Of a stretch of 64,000 nt of DNA, positions 47,701-56,161 are shown piece by piece (position 1 is the stretch's first letter; the number at the start of each line of letters is the position of its first letter). The notes under the pieces were generated by a model, which did no database searches, was not told the origin of the DNA, and saw only the letters and a list, made by a program, of their open reading frames with translations. Source of the stretch: Verrucomicrobiaceae bacterium (GTDB taxonomy: Bacteria > Verrucomicrobiota > Verrucomicrobiia > Verrucomicrobiales > Verrucomicrobiaceae); assembly GCA_016713245.1 (NCBI GenBank), contig JADJPM010000001.1, forward strand, positions 2,593,672 to 2,657,671. Reading direction: 5' to 3'. The position numbers and the translations under genes are program-made.

Positions 47701-50700
47701 GGAAGTTCGCGTTCGTGCTCGGCTCCACGCCGTTCGCGGTGTTCACCACATCGATGTAGGGAAGGTCGGCGGCATTGTCATTGATGTTCACCGTGGCCGT
47801 GGCGCTGGTGCCGAGGATGTAGTTCGTGGCATTCGCCCCCAGATTCAGCACGCAGCGCTCCTGCCCCTCGCCCTGACCATCAAACCGCGGCACGATGGTG
47901 ATCGCCGCGCTGCTTTGTCCGGCCGGGATGACGACCAGGCCGGGCATCCACTCAAAATCCACGCCATGCAGCGCCATCACGCCGCTGCCGGTGACGCCGC
48001 TGAAGGCATAATAAATCGTCAGCGCATTCGTCGTATCGCCCGTGCGGGTGACCAAAAAGGTGCCCGTGTCCGCCGCCGCGCCTGGAACGCTCAAATCGAC
48101 CTCCGAGGCCTCCGAATCGCTCGCGGTGACATTCACCGTTTGCAGATCATCGTCGTAAATCGTCGTCGTGGCCGTCGTGGCGAGCGGATCGAGGATGTAG
48201 GCCGCATTCGTGCTCAAGGTCGTGATCACCGTTTCCAGCGATTCGGAGCTCGAATCATCCACCGGCGTGATTTCGACCGTCGCGGAGGCATTTCCGGCCA
48301 AAATCGTCACCGAGCCGCTCAGAGCCGAAAAATCCGCGCCGCTGCTCGCGGTGCCGCTCACGGCATAATTCACGGTCAAATCGGCCGCAGTGCTTCCGGT
48401 GCGTGAAAACGTCAAAAGCCCCGGTGTGGCGATGTTTTCCATCACCGAGTTCCGCGTCGCGGTGAGGCTGATTTTCGGCAAAGCCGTGTCATCATCGCCA
48501 ATAACCACCGTGGCCGATGAAGCAGAGCCGACGAGGTAGCCATTGCCCGGCCCGAGTTGCAAAATGACCGTCTCCGGCCCTTCGCTGCTCGCATCCACGA
48601 CCGGCGTGACGGTCACATCGAGCACGTCGGAGTCCGCCGGGATCGTGAAGGTGCTGTAACCCTGCGAACCGCCCACATAAGCCGGAGAAAGCGTGTAGTC
48701 CGTCGTGATCGTGGCTCCACCGAGAGCCGAGTTCACATTGATCACGAGGTCCTGCGAGATGTCACCCGTGCGCGTGAAGCGGAAAGTGCCCGGCGTGACG
48801 GGTGAGAGCTCGTTCGCGTTCGGATTCAGCGCCGCGATGGTCACCACGCTCTGCGCCGTCGCCTCAAAATCCGCGCCGCTGAAACTCGGCCCCACGGTGA
48901 TGCTATTATTAAACAGCTCGCCAAACGAGTAGCCGTAAAGCAGCGGCGTGAGCGTGTAGGTGTTCGCGGAGAGATTTGGGATCGTGAAGTAGCCGTCCGC
49001 ATCGCTGATGACGCCGTTCGCGTTGTTCGCGGTGATCACCACATCCGGCAAACCCTGCCCGAGCAACGTCACACGACCACTGATCGTGAAGGTGCTCACG
49101 GCACCGACGGTGATGAGCTGGTTGCGCGTCACCGTGCCGCCCTTCATGTCACTCACCGTGCAGGTGACGATGTAAGTGCCCGCCGAGGTGAACTGCCGAG
49201 TGATCACATTCGAGTTGGGCGACACGATCTGCGCCGTGCTGCCAAAGTGCTGCCAGTTGTAGGCCAGCGGATCGCCATCCACGTCATTCGCCGTCGCGGT
49301 GAAGGTCACCGTGCCATTCAGCGGGATCACCTCCGCACTCGCCGCCAGCGTCATCGTCGGCGCATGATTGCCGGGGAAGGTTCCAAGATTCACCTGCACA
49401 TCCACATAACGCGGATTGTCATTCGCGGCCACGGTCGTCATGTAAATGCCGTGCTCCGTGTCACCAAACGTGGCTCCGAGGGAGATCGCCGCATCCGTCT
49501 TGCCATGAGGCGAGCCGTTGGTCGTGTCGATGAGCTGGAAATTGCCACCGCCGCCGTTCGGGAACTTCCAACCGAGCTCAAGACCACTTTTCATGAACGG
49601 ATTCGAGTCAAACAGCGACCTCACCATGCCCCAGTAGGTGCGCTGCGCGTCCTTCTGGATCGTCAACGCATAGCGCCGCGACGCATCGAGGGCACCCTGG
49701 TCAAACGCATGGATGCGATACAGCCCGCTTTGCGTCACCGGTTGCTGAAACGAAGTCGGCAGCCACTTGATCTGCGTCTTCGCCGCCGCGTTGTAATGCC
49801 CCGTGGTGCCCGCGCCGCCCATGATGTCGTAGCTGTCGCCATATTCCTGATTCGCCCCGTTGCCAATGCTGCTCGTGCCCGCGGTGTCCCAGAAGTTCGA
49901 ATGACCGAGCGCAAACGCATGACCGATCTCATGCGCCCAAAGACTGATGCTATTGCTGCGGCACCAGACCGTGCTGCCACCGCCCAGACCGCCGTAACTG
50001 CCCGGTCCGCCATTGTGCCGCATGACGGTGCAGTCGTAGTCATTCCAGTCGTAGCCCATCTTCCGCGCCTCCGCCCGTGCATCCGCCATCGAGATGCCCG
50101 TGCCGCCGATGTCGCCGCCATTGCTCGTATCGCGATTCACATACCACGCCTCGTTGTGCGGCAGCTTGATCGGCGGCGCGACCACGCCGGAGAGCGAAAG
50201 ACGGCCGTAACTGGCCTTTGAGTAATGATCCGCCACGTCTCGCAGCACATTGTAAAGATCCGCCTCGGTGGAAGGCAGCGCGTTTTGATCCGCGTAGGTC
50301 ACATTCAGCACGATCACCTTCACCTGCCCCACCGCCGGCGTCGGCGAGCCCGGCAAAATGCCCGAAAACGCCATCGAACCACCCGTGACGCCTTCTCCAT
50401 AGAGGATGGTCTGATTATGCACCGCGATGTGCGAGCCATCGCAGAAAGTGATGATCTCCGTCGGCGACTCCACCGCCGTCAGCGTCTCCGGCACCTCCGC
50501 AGGCACATCCTCTGGCTCCAGCACATATTTTCCCGAAACCGGGCAATCCCCCACCACCGTCTTCCCCTCCGGCAAAATCTCCCCGACCTCCAGCCGCCGC
50601 GTCGGTTCATCGCTGATCGCGAATTCCGAATCCATCGCCACGCCATTCACCGAGGCCCCCGGGGTCCAGGCCAGTTTGTTCGCCCGCTCGCCATACACAT

Positions 50701-51214
50701 AGGCGCGATACGTCCCCCCGCTTTTCAGCTCCACCTCCCGTGTCGTCGGCACCGGCGGATCTTCCGGATTCAGCGGCACCCCTTGAAACACGCGCAGTGC
50801 GCCGATGTCGTTCACACGCTTCTCCAGCAGCGAAACAATCTCTGGCGGCAACTTCTGCCTCACCACCATCGGCACCGCCGTGCGGATCGCCTCACGCGGG
50901 TCCTCTTTAATGAGCTCTTTAAACACCGGGCGACGCTCCTGGGCCAATTTCACGCCTTTTGAGATCAAATCGGGATTTCGAGTCGCGAGGTAGTCCTTGG
51001 TCCACTCGGTGAAATCGTGCATCGGATCGTCCGAAGCCGCTTCCATCGCCGTTTTGACCTGCGGGGTTTGGTTGGTCGCCGAAACCGCAGGCTTAGCCAC
51101 ATCTGGCCGTTTCGATACACGAATGACCTCAGGCTGAGGAGCGTCACTGACCCGTCGAAAGACGACGAGCAACGACAAGACGGCCATCAAGGCCAGAAGG
51201 AGGCGAAAACGCAT
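41726..51214 (-). CDS. Giant 3162-aa metzincin-like protease with Calx-beta, PKD, propeller and LamG-like domains
   Basis: Read from ATG 51214, the protein has an N-terminal hydrophobic anchor (residues 3-20) and then a pro-region. The zinc site is HEIGHAFALGH (His428, Glu429, His432, His438) with a Met-turn in YDIMGG. This fits the metzincin spacing, except Ala replaces the usual Gly at position 8. Then come a PKD domain (about 615-710), a carboxypeptidase-regulatory domain (about 710-785), many Calx-beta domains, seven ~41-aa propeller-type repeats (about 1195-1475) and LamG/DUF1349-like domains set inside Calx-beta folds. It ends in a DGDG plus F-M-R-V region (about 3055-3160). It is probably secreted or surface-displayed. 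The substrate is unknown. Confidence 0.85.
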   Translation of the reverse strand: MRFRLLLALMAVLSLLVVFRRVSDAPQPEVIRVSKRPDVAKPAVSATNQTPQVKTAMEAASDDPMHDFTEWTKDYLATRNPDLISKGVKLAQERRPVFKELIKEDPREAIRTAVPMVVRQKLPPEIVSLLEKRVNDIGALRVFQGVPLNPEDPPVPTTREVELKSGGTYRAYVYGERANKLAWTPGASVNGVAMDSEFAISDEPTRRLEVGEILPEGKTVVGDCPVSGKYVLEPEDVPAEVPETLTAVESPTEIITFCDGSHIAVHNQTILYGEGVTGGSMAFSGILPGSPTPAVGQVKVIVLNVTYADQNALPSTEADLYNVLRDVADHYSKASYGRLSLSGVVAPPIKLPHNEAWYVNRDTSNGGDIGGTGISMADARAEARKMGYDWNDYDCTVMRHNGGPGSYGGLGGGSTVWCRSNSISLWAHEIGHAFALGHSNFWDTAGTSSIGNGANQEYGDSYDIMGGAGTTGHYNAAAKTQIKWLPTSFQQPVTQSGLYRIHAFDQGALDASRRYALTIQKDAQRTYWGMVRSLFDSNPFMKSGLELGWKFPNGGGGNFQLIDTTNGSPHGKTDAAISLGATFGDTEHGIYMTTVAANDNPRYVDVQVNLGTFPGNHAPTMTLAASAEVIPLNGTVTFTATANDVDGDPLAYNWQHFGSTAQIVSPNSNVITRQFTSAGTYIVTCTVSDMKGGTVTRNQLITVGAVSTFTISGRVTLLGQGLPDVVITANNANGVISDADGYFTIPNLSANTYTLTPLLYGYSFGELFNNSITVGPSFSGADFEATAQSVVTIAALNPNANELSPVTPGTFRFTRTGDISQDLVINVNSALGGATITTDYTLSPAYVGGSQGYSTFTIPADSDVLDVTVTPVVDASSEGPETVILQLGPGNGYLVGSASSATVVIGDDDTALPKISLTATRNSVMENIATPGLLTFSRTGSTAADLTVNYAVSGTASSGADFSALSGSVTILAGNASATVEITPVDDSSSESLETVITTLSTNAAYILDPLATTATTTIYDDDLQTVNVTASDSEASEVDLSVPGAAADTGTFLVTRTGDTTNALTIYYAFSGVTGSGVMALHGVDFEWMPGLVVIPAGQSSAAITIVPRFDGQGEGQERCVLNLGANATNYILGTSATATVNINDNAADLPYIDVVNTANGVEPSTNANFRFSARRANSLLPLLVNFTLGGTAVNGTDYDTIGWWQPQTSGSTENLRAIWAANATNLWAVGDNGTILKGDGTNWTAQTSGTTQHLRAVWGTSATSVWAVGDNGVILFFNGTSWAAQTSGTTNALRGVWGSSGTNIFACGDGGTILRSTNGTSWAATTSGTTNQLRAVHGNGTSNVYAVGAGGVILKWGGSSWAAQTSGITTQLNAVFAANSTNIWAVGNGGVVRKGNGSTWASQTSANAADLNGVWAASTTNLLISGSSSAQMVSTNGTAWSNVNLSALGTFNGVFGTSSTIGWAVGDGGAIFKRDYATASAVPESIVIPRGASSLDLAVRTINDTDLEDLETITLSITPSASYDTFSASSSTTATLRDNDNVNTLVLDTQVGTGGSITTAEGGTGVIKFYVSRIGSTTAEVTVNLSYSGTATMTDDYTAPASVTIPAGATGVDVPVTIVNDTLFEGTETIILSLAAGGYSRGVSATMYVSDNDTATGTIAFNAPSSSGLEDVGTVNIPVSLSVAQASDVTVQYQVSGTTTASSANFSSRAVPYWVRLVKTGNSVTFHQSNDGTIWTQRGNAVTVSNLGSTSYLAGIAFAPGSTSQFTAVMDNFTVSDLSAGGSTGVEAAASIGTVTGGSSVASGVYTFTNSGNGLSNTTTDNFRYVYLPVSNSANCTVTARIVSNGNASTSSRAGVMLRSSTANNSVHAAALGTGATTGNYYPLYRTTTGGTATLGTSYTSLILPMWVRTVRAGNTFTQSVSRDGNTWTNFTATPNIAFGTKVLAGLAVSAQGDGQLSTATFDNVTINGSPFTSQGGRTIGFVNEQGSDSVNAGLWTVTGSGAGIGGSDEAHFPSTEVSGDFTIIARVLSLTGGGGSAQAGVMVRDDRTHYARSVHTGWVKNNTVEQRYRLQSNTTAFGSGVDYLLPPGVLTIPAGQTSGNITLTVVNDTMDEADNLVTIQLLNASGANLGTNAYHGFTIIDDDNPPANPYVGFATAASSVVENAGTAQIAVALSAPAAAACSVDYLTTNGTATQPDDYTATTGTLSFAAGETVKYISVPITDDSVLESADTLTVTLVNPVNTVLGSATTHTLTITDDDSPAVSIVANDASASEGGDAGQFTLTRTGDTTDALAVTLTRTGSAANTTDYATINTTQTIPAGQASLTVNVSPVQDTSNEGNETVILTVTSGSGYVIGTPSAATVTILDDDRSTVTITANDPTASEAAGNPGQFTITRTAPTNVALTVNLTIAGTATNTTDYATVATSVAFAANDVTKVINITPVDDGNTEGSEDVTISLATGSYDIGSSSFDNVSISDNDNPPTVFISSPNAQAPLIAATNGVIVSAQVSDDGFPAALSTTWSCVSGPGVATIESPNATMTAVTFSAPGTYVLRISATDTQFTVSDQTTVVVGNGLVASNWITQDLGPISSRRGQSLEYGGLFSVTGTGAGYSATSSDQAQIMVRSVIGDGSVVARITSFSTTGALAGVTIRDSLARGSRRAVLGYVPGTGLQFRTRTTSGNDTSVAATAPALPLWLKLERNAATNEISASYSSDGTAWTAVGAPVVMPLLNADAHYGLTTTNNSTAGTATALFDNVTLTPTPSGPALVSEDSGTAPNTAGSASFDGTTYTVNGPTTGYFYGWQYYGDMVIRARLNTFTSGAGSSSGGIRIAESIENGAQLHLGRMPTGSYSGYYWTSIAGGGNAGVPSGIAAGNWIRIVRRGNSVTGYRATHNSTTNNPNAWTQIGQPQTIIMTTPVWVGFFVNNASGATGTQNTCTFTRLTIEAANKAPVVAATANGAITPIALDGTITDDDLPATPTSLWSIRSGTGITLADASLIDTTATLTESGPFGLRLTADDTGTKSFFDLNFTAYTTPFAQWLDQSGTGNENNQTFEATADTDGDGVVNLLEYAVGTNGVIQNASPQVVTLTPVSGDQYLRLSIPKNPAATDVTFIVEACSDLVNWSSAGLIIETNTANQLVVRDTVAVTPGVQRFMRVRVTQ
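46790..47620 (-). repeat. Seven ~41-aa propeller-type repeats inserted in a Calx-beta domain
   Basis: Repeats around TSGTTxxLRAVWG and WAVGDNGxIL recur about seven times within the giant gene. The Calx-beta strand ending NGTDYD lies just before them and the continuation (VPESIVIPRGASSLDL) just after, so the block appears inserted within one domain. Confidence 0.7.
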
Positions 51215-51287
51215 GGTTGGGGTGGTTGGTTAGGCTGTCCGAACGAACGGGCAGACAACCGCATTAGGTCGCTGTTCGTTCCAAACG

Positions 51288-51305
51288 GGCTTTTGCCCAA
51301 AAGCC
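51288..51305 (-). terminator. Possible terminator between OppA-type and giant genes
   Basis: On the minus strand GGCTTTT / AAAAGCC form a 7-bp stem with a 4-nt loop (GGGC), followed by CGTTT. It lies 23 nt beyond the stop of the OppA-type gene and 74 nt upstream of the giant gene start. The U-tract is weak. Confidence 0.4.
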
Positions 51306-51327
51306 TACCAGATCACCCGGAAAACCG

Positions 51328-52926
51328 TCAATGATTACCTCCTGGACCGGCTTTCCAAGCCATGCAGCGAAAGGGATGATCGTCGATGAGATTTGGCCGC
51401 AGGCCCGTGAGCCGGTCGCCATGGTAAAACTGGACGCCGACGTAATAATAGACCGGCAGCACCACCGCTTCGTCGCGGATGAGTTTTAGCTCGGCCTGGG
51501 CAAAGAGGGCGTTTCGCTTGGTTGGGTCGGGTTCGCGGGCGGCATCGGCCAACAGCGCATCGTAGGCGGGACTCTTCCAGCCGGTGCGGTTGTTGCCGCT
51601 TTCTGCCAGGAACATGTCGAGGAAGGTGCTCGGATCATTGTAATCGCCGACCCAGGAGCTGCGGCAGAGGTCGTAATCGAGATCTCGCATGCTACTGAGC
51701 CAGATCTTTTGCTCCTGCTTCTTGAGGTTCACCGTCACGCCGAGGTTCTTCTGCCACATGGCCTGGAGCTCGACGGCAAGGTTTCGCTCCAGCGGCATGG
51801 GCAGGTGGAGATATTCGACGAGCGGGAAACCTTTCCCATCCTTGAAGCCGGCCGCGGCGAGAAGCTCGCGGGCTTTGACCGGATCGTAATCGAGCCCCGG
51901 GGGTGGCTGATAGCCTTGTCCGGCTCCCGGCGGCGTGACGCCCCACGCGGGTGTCTCACCGAGTTGCGTGATGTTTTCGACGAGTCGCTTTTTATCGACT
52001 GACAGCGCAAAGGCCTGCCGCACTCGCGGATCGGTAAAGGGCGGCTTGGTGGTGTTGAGGCGGATGAACCAGGTGCCGAGGAATGGCCCAGTGTGAAACC
52101 ACGGCTGCTGCTTGAGCTTCCCGGCGAGCGTGGGAGGCGTCATGCCCTTGTCCATCATGAGATCACACTGGCCGGAGGAGAAGAAATTCAACGCGGTGTT
52201 GGCATCCGGCACCGGCCACACTTCGACGGTGGTCATCTTGACGTTCGCCGCGTCCCAGTAGGCGGGATTTTTTCTCAAGCGGATGCGGTCGTCGATGAGC
52301 CACGCGTCCAGCAGGTAGGCACCGTTGTTCACGATGTTTCCCGGCTTGATCCAGGCGGTGCCATGCTGATCGATGACATGCATCGGCACCGGGGCAAAGG
52401 TCTGGATGGCGCAGAGGTCGATGAAGTAGGGCGTGGGGTTCTCGAGCATCACTTCGAGCGTTTGATCGTCAATCACGCGCACGCCCACGCTCTCCGGATC
52501 GGCCGATTTGCCCTCGGTGAAGTCTTTCGCGCCGCGGATGACATGCAGCAGGCTCGTGTAGTCCGATCCCGTTTCCGGCTTCAAGGCCCGAATCCACGAC
52601 ACGACAAAGTCACGGGCTGTCACCGGCCTGCCATCACTCCACTGCACGCCTTCACGGAGATGAAACACATACGTTTTGCGATCCTCCGACACCTCCCATC
52701 GCTCCGCCATGCCGGGCTGCGGGTGGCCGTTCTCATCAAAGCGGCACAACCCTTCGAATAGCGAAGACGAGATGCGCATGCTCACTTGGTCCGAGACGAT
52801 GGTGGGATCGAGCGTCTCCGGTTCCGCGCTCTGGATGAAGATCAAATCGGCCCGTGGCTCCATCCTGCCGCACGAGGTCAGGCAGACGAGTCCAAGCAGG
52901 GCGCTGAGAAGGGGGCGAAGAGGCAT
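51328..52926 (-). CDS. Oligopeptide ABC transporter substrate-binding lipoprotein (OppA/DppA-like)
   Basis: The 532-aa protein from ATG 52926 has a lipobox (LTSC, Cys19) and SBP_bac_5 features: ETLDPTIVSDQVSMRISSSLFEGL, YVFHLREGVQWSDGRPVTARDFV, RVRQAFALSVDKKRLV, and a C-terminal PVYYYVGVQ region. Length matches OppA. It probably binds peptides in the periplasm and passes them to an ABC permease. No permease or ATPase genes are found nearby, so it is an orphan binding protein here. Confidence 0.88.
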   Translation of the reverse strand: MPLRPLLSALLGLVCLTSCGRMEPRADLIFIQSAEPETLDPTIVSDQVSMRISSSLFEGLCRFDENGHPQPGMAERWEVSEDRKTYVFHLREGVQWSDGRPVTARDFVVSWIRALKPETGSDYTSLLHVIRGAKDFTEGKSADPESVGVRVIDDQTLEVMLENPTPYFIDLCAIQTFAPVPMHVIDQHGTAWIKPGNIVNNGAYLLDAWLIDDRIRLRKNPAYWDAANVKMTTVEVWPVPDANTALNFFSSGQCDLMMDKGMTPPTLAGKLKQQPWFHTGPFLGTWFIRLNTTKPPFTDPRVRQAFALSVDKKRLVENITQLGETPAWGVTPPGAGQGYQPPPGLDYDPVKARELLAAAGFKDGKGFPLVEYLHLPMPLERNLAVELQAMWQKNLGVTVNLKKQEQKIWLSSMRDLDYDLCRSSWVGDYNDPSTFLDMFLAESGNNRTGWKSPAYDALLADAAREPDPTKRNALFAQAELKLIRDEAVVLPVYYYVGVQFYHGDRLTGLRPNLIDDHPFRCMAWKAGPGGNH

Positions 52927-53016
52927 GCGTGACGTTCCTGATACTGGCCGAGCCACTCTTCGACGCCAGCATTTTCCCGTTGCCGGACTGCGGAAGGCTT
53001 TGATACAAGGCGCGAC

Positions 53017-53883
53017 ATGAAGCCAGCCTTCACTCTCCTGCTCGGACTCGCCCTGATACTCCCATCGGCCTTCGCCCGCACGTTCACTGACAACGCCGGG
53101 CGCAAAGTAGAGGCCGAGCTGGTGGCAGTCGAAAACGACACCATCCGCATTCGCCGGGCCGACGGTCAGGTCTTCACCCTGCCCCTCGCCACGCTGTCCG
53201 CCGCCGACCAGACCTTCGTGCAGCAATGGAAAGCCAAGGCTCCGATGGCCGCACCGGCTGGTGCGAAACCCGCAGCGGCCGCCAAAGACGCCGAGGCCGA
53301 GCAGCGCCGCATGCTGCGCATTTTGGAGGATTGCGTGCTTCCCAAATGGCATGATGGCAATGCACTTCGCTGGGAGGCGCTTCCCACTCTTCGGCTGAAC
53401 TCAAAAGATCCAGAACTCGGCAAATTTGTCGAAGACACGTTCAAGGACATCTGTGCCACAGCCGGCCTACAACCCGCGCCTGGCGAGCGGATTTCCGAAA
53501 TCCACATCGGTCCTCACGAAATCATCAAAAAGCTCGCCACCAAGGAAAAAGAAGCAATGAGCGTTCGGGAGGGCATCAGCTATTATGTTCACTGGGACGA
53601 TCGGAAAGTCCCTGAACGCACGGTGCTGATGCTGAGCACGGACAAATTCCCGGCGAATGAACTTAAAGCCACTCTAGTCTCCTACATGCTGGGGACATTT
53701 GGCATGGAATGGAGCAAGGAGCTCGATCCCTCCGAAATGTGCTGCCTGAGCTGGTTTGCCTCTGGTGCCGAGAAAATGTCCGACCTTGACCGCAAGCTCC
53801 TGGCATTCTTTTACCAGCATGTGCCCAATGGAGCGAACCGCAGCGAGCTAAGATCCATTTTCCGCAAAAAGTGGCAGCCTTGA
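53017..53883 (+). CDS. Exported SHD1-domain protein with C-terminal DUF2927-like region
   Basis: The 288-aa protein has a signal peptide (residues 1-20). An SHD1 domain follows (about 21-70: RTFTDNAGRKVEAELVAVENDTIRIRRADGQVFTLPLATLS), then an Ala-rich linker and a ~180-aa region (LPKWHDGNALRWEALPTLRL, ISEIHIGPHEII, MLGTFGMEWS) that recalls DUF2927-type secreted proteins. Catalysis is unknown. It diverges from the OppA-type gene and ends 14 nt before the tRNA fragment. Confidence 0.72.
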   Translation: MKPAFTLLLGLALILPSAFARTFTDNAGRKVEAELVAVENDTIRIRRADGQVFTLPLATLSAADQTFVQQWKAKAPMAAPAGAKPAAAAKDAEAEQRRMLRILEDCVLPKWHDGNALRWEALPTLRLNSKDPELGKFVEDTFKDICATAGLQPAPGERISEIHIGPHEIIKKLATKEKEAMSVREGISYYVHWDDRKVPERTVLMLSTDKFPANELKATLVSYMLGTFGMEWSKELDPSEMCCLSWFASGAEKMSDLDRKLLAFFYQHVPNGANRSELRSIFRKKWQP

Positions 53884-53896
53884 CCCTGAGAGAAAA

Positions 53897-53935
53897 TGGA
53901 GGCGAGGGCGGGAATTGAACCCGCGCTTCGCCAAG
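53897..53935 (-). other. 3'-terminal tRNA fragment: attachment-site copy at the island's left edge
   Basis: Read on the minus strand, the sequence has a T-arm (GCGGG, TTCAATT loop, CCCGC), then the acceptor half CCTCGCC, a discriminator T and CCA. The rest of a tRNA does not follow; instead an unrelated, A+T-richer region with an integrase gene lies next to it. This is what remains after integration into a tRNA 3' end. The intact tRNA should be at the other end of the island, to the right. The acceptor half resembles some serine tRNAs, but the identity is unresolved. Confidence 0.72.
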
Positions 53936-54064
53936 GGTTGTTTGAGGAAATTCAGGGAAGTCTGAAACCATTGATTTACAAGGGATTGAGCGTTTCGTGT
54001 ATTTCGTTGGACATGCCCAAATTGCAAACGATGTTCTTACTCTCGTTCTTACTTTATTGAAGTC

Positions 54065-55210
54065 ATGGCATCGGTTTGGAAGCACCCCAACTCCCTTACT
54101 GGACAGCTTGTTTTACAGACAAGGCTGGGCGGCGAAGAAAAACGTTCTACAAAGGAAACCAACCAGAGGAAGGCGTTGAATCTGGCTCAAGAATATGAGG
54201 ATGCGGCTAGGAAGCGCCGCACATTCACTCAAGTGCGTCAGGTTCTGCAAGGTCTTCACCAGGAAATCACCGGCGAAGAATTGAAAACCGTGAGTGTGCG
54301 TGAACATATTGCGAATTGGCTAGCGGAGAAGAAAGACGAAACCAAGCTGGCTACGATGCACTTCTACGGCTCCAGCACCACGAAGTTTCTAAACTTCTTG
54401 GGCGATCGCGCCGACCAGGAAGTGTCGTTAATCACTCGAAACGACGTCATGGCCTATCGCAAGATCTTGGCAACTTCTCTGTCATCAACAAGCACGAACC
54501 AGAATATCAAGTGTCTGCGCATGGTGTTCAAGACTGCCAGGCGCGAAGGGTTAACGTCAGAGAACCCAGCTGAGTTCGTGGATGCGGTGAAGAAGAAAGG
54601 AGGTTACGAAAGACGGCCATTCACGATTCCTGAACTTCAGGCTGTCATGCGTGTTGCGGACCCAGAGTGGCAGTCGATGGTGCTGTTTGGTATCTACACC
54701 GGACAAAGACTGTCAGACATCGCGGGCCTGACCTGGGCCAACATTGATCTGAAGAACCAAGTAATTCGATTGGAGACTGCGAAAACTAGCAAGAGCATGA
54801 AGATCCCAGTAGCGCCTCCGCTCCTTCGCCACCTAGAAGGAATGCAGTTCAAGGGAAAGCCAGATACGCCAGTGCATCCTCGCGCTGCAACAACACTGAA
54901 CAAGAAATACAAAACTAGCACCTTGAGCAATCAGTTCGCGAATGTTTTAGCGGACGCAGGCTTGCGCAAAAAGGTGAGCCATACCAAGGAGAAGGAAGGT
55001 CGTAGCGGATCAAAACAGGCAGCACAATTGTCTTTCCATAGCTTGCGTCATACAGCCGTCACGATGCTGAAGGAAGCAGGCATTCCCGCTGCGGTCGTCA
55101 TGGAAATGATCGGACACGACAGCAAGCAGATGAGCGAGCACTACACTCACGTTGGTTCTAAAGCCATGCAGAATGCGGCTGATGCTATGCCGGATGTAAC
55201 CTCTCATTAA
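54065..55210 (+). CDS. int: Tyrosine recombinase/integrase
   Basis: The 381-aa protein has a SAM-like core-binding N-terminal domain (about 75-170, TVSVREHIANWLAEKK) and the catalytic domain (about 185-370) with Arg215 (TGQRLSDIAGL), His325/Arg328 (HSLRH), His351 (GHDSKQMSEHY) and nucleophile Tyr360. All catalytic residues are present, so the enzyme is probably active. It lies 130 nt from the attachment-site fragment and should catalyse integration and excision of the element. Confidence 0.95.
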   Translation: MASVWKHPNSLTGQLVLQTRLGGEEKRSTKETNQRKALNLAQEYEDAARKRRTFTQVRQVLQGLHQEITGEELKTVSVREHIANWLAEKKDETKLATMHFYGSSTTKFLNFLGDRADQEVSLITRNDVMAYRKILATSLSSTSTNQNIKCLRMVFKTARREGLTSENPAEFVDAVKKKGGYERRPFTIPELQAVMRVADPEWQSMVLFGIYTGQRLSDIAGLTWANIDLKNQVIRLETAKTSKSMKIPVAPPLLRHLEGMQFKGKPDTPVHPRAATTLNKKYKTSTLSNQFANVLADAGLRKKVSHTKEKEGRSGSKQAAQLSFHSLRHTAVTMLKEAGIPAAVVMEMIGHDSKQMSEHYTHVGSKAMQNAADAMPDVTSH

Positions 55211-55211
55211 T

Positions 55212-55607
55212 ATGGCTCCAAGAAAGAAAAGCCCAAATAAGTCAGCAAAGATGCCGAAGGCTAAGAAACCGACTTTGCCGGAAGAAGTGACAGCATTAGC
55301 GCAATTCCTTCCGGAAGAGATGGCTGCAGAGATCCTCCCCGACATCGATTTCAACACAAGAATACTAGTGCTTAACCAGCAGGCAGAGTCCCTGCAGGCT
55401 GAACTGCGCGAACTTTTCCAAGACCACCCAAATAAGGAAGAACTGGTAGCCAACGAATATTATCATCTAGCTCGCCGCTTCACCAACGCGCTGAATGAGC
55501 TGAACGTCTCTGCGCTTGGCACCATTGCTGAGGATAACGACGAATGGCCGATTATGGTTGGCCCTCTAAAAGATCACTCAAGGCCAAGGAGCAAGAAAGG
55601 TTTCTAA
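55212..55607 (+). CDS. 131-aa hypothetical protein downstream of the integrase
   Basis: This basic protein starts one base after the integrase stop, at ATG 55212. It opens with a Lys/Pro-rich tail (PRKKSPNKSAK), then helical segments (AQFLPEEMAAEILPDIDFN, QAESLQAELRELFQD) and ends LKDHSRPRSKKGF. I do not recognise a family. Its tight spacing to the integrase suggests co-transcription. Confidence 0.65.
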   Translation: MAPRKKSPNKSAKMPKAKKPTLPEEVTALAQFLPEEMAAEILPDIDFNTRILVLNQQAESLQAELRELFQDHPNKEELVANEYYHLARRFTNALNELNVSALGTIAEDNDEWPIMVGPLKDHSRPRSKKGF

Positions 55608-55690
55608 AGCAACTCAGGCTTGGAAAACAGATGTCAAGGCCTCCCACAATTGATTTAACCCAGAAGACTTTACCCTGCTGACATTGCATT

Positions 55691-56092
55691 TTGCTGACCT
55701 CCATCGTGCACAGCTTCTACGCTGAGCGATTAGATGACTCGAAGGCGGGCTTTTGCTTGGCTGAGCTTCGAGAAGCAAAATGGCCAGCTCTCCAAATCCT
55801 TGCCCAGAAGATTAATGGAACACTGGATTGGAGCCAGGATGATATCGCTCGATTGAAGACTGCCTTGGCAAAACTCGAACCATTGAGCAAAGGAACTCTA
55901 AATGCCTGGATCGATGCATCCCTTGCTGTTTTTGTCTGTGTGACGAATAACAAATTTGAGGAGAATACCACGTATTTGTTCAAAGAGTGGATCAAGGAAG
56001 CGAAGGAGCAGGAGAAGAACAAACGTGGCTACATCTTTGACCGATTGCGTGATGCACTACGCTCCGCCTTTCGGACGCCTCGGAATCGATAG
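55691..56092 (+). CDS. 133-aa hypothetical protein in the island
   Basis: The frame opens at TTG 55691; GTG 55706 is an alternative start. It contains YAERLDDSKAGFCLAELREAKWPAL and a helical middle (KINGTLDWSQDDIARLKTALAKLEP) and a basic end. No family is recognised. The weak start codons make the exact 5' end uncertain. Confidence 0.5.
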   Translation: MLTSIVHSFYAERLDDSKAGFCLAELREAKWPALQILAQKINGTLDWSQDDIARLKTALAKLEPLSKGTLNAWIDASLAVFVCVTNNKFEENTTYLFKEWIKEAKEQEKNKRGYIFDRLRDALRSAFRTPRNR

Positions 56093-56161
56093 TCAACCCG
56101 CTTTTTTGGTCATGTTGGAGCGGGCTGAACTGGTTCATAGAGCGGCGAGGATGTATCCTCT

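Noticed and set aside
53897..53990. A complete tRNA gene
   Set aside because: Only the T-arm and acceptor 3' half are present; no anticodon or D-arm can be folded to the right, so it is a fragment.
55691..55705. TTG as a certain start for the 133-aa gene
   Set aside because: GTG 55706 is equally possible and no clear Shine-Dalgarno separates them, so the start is left uncertain.
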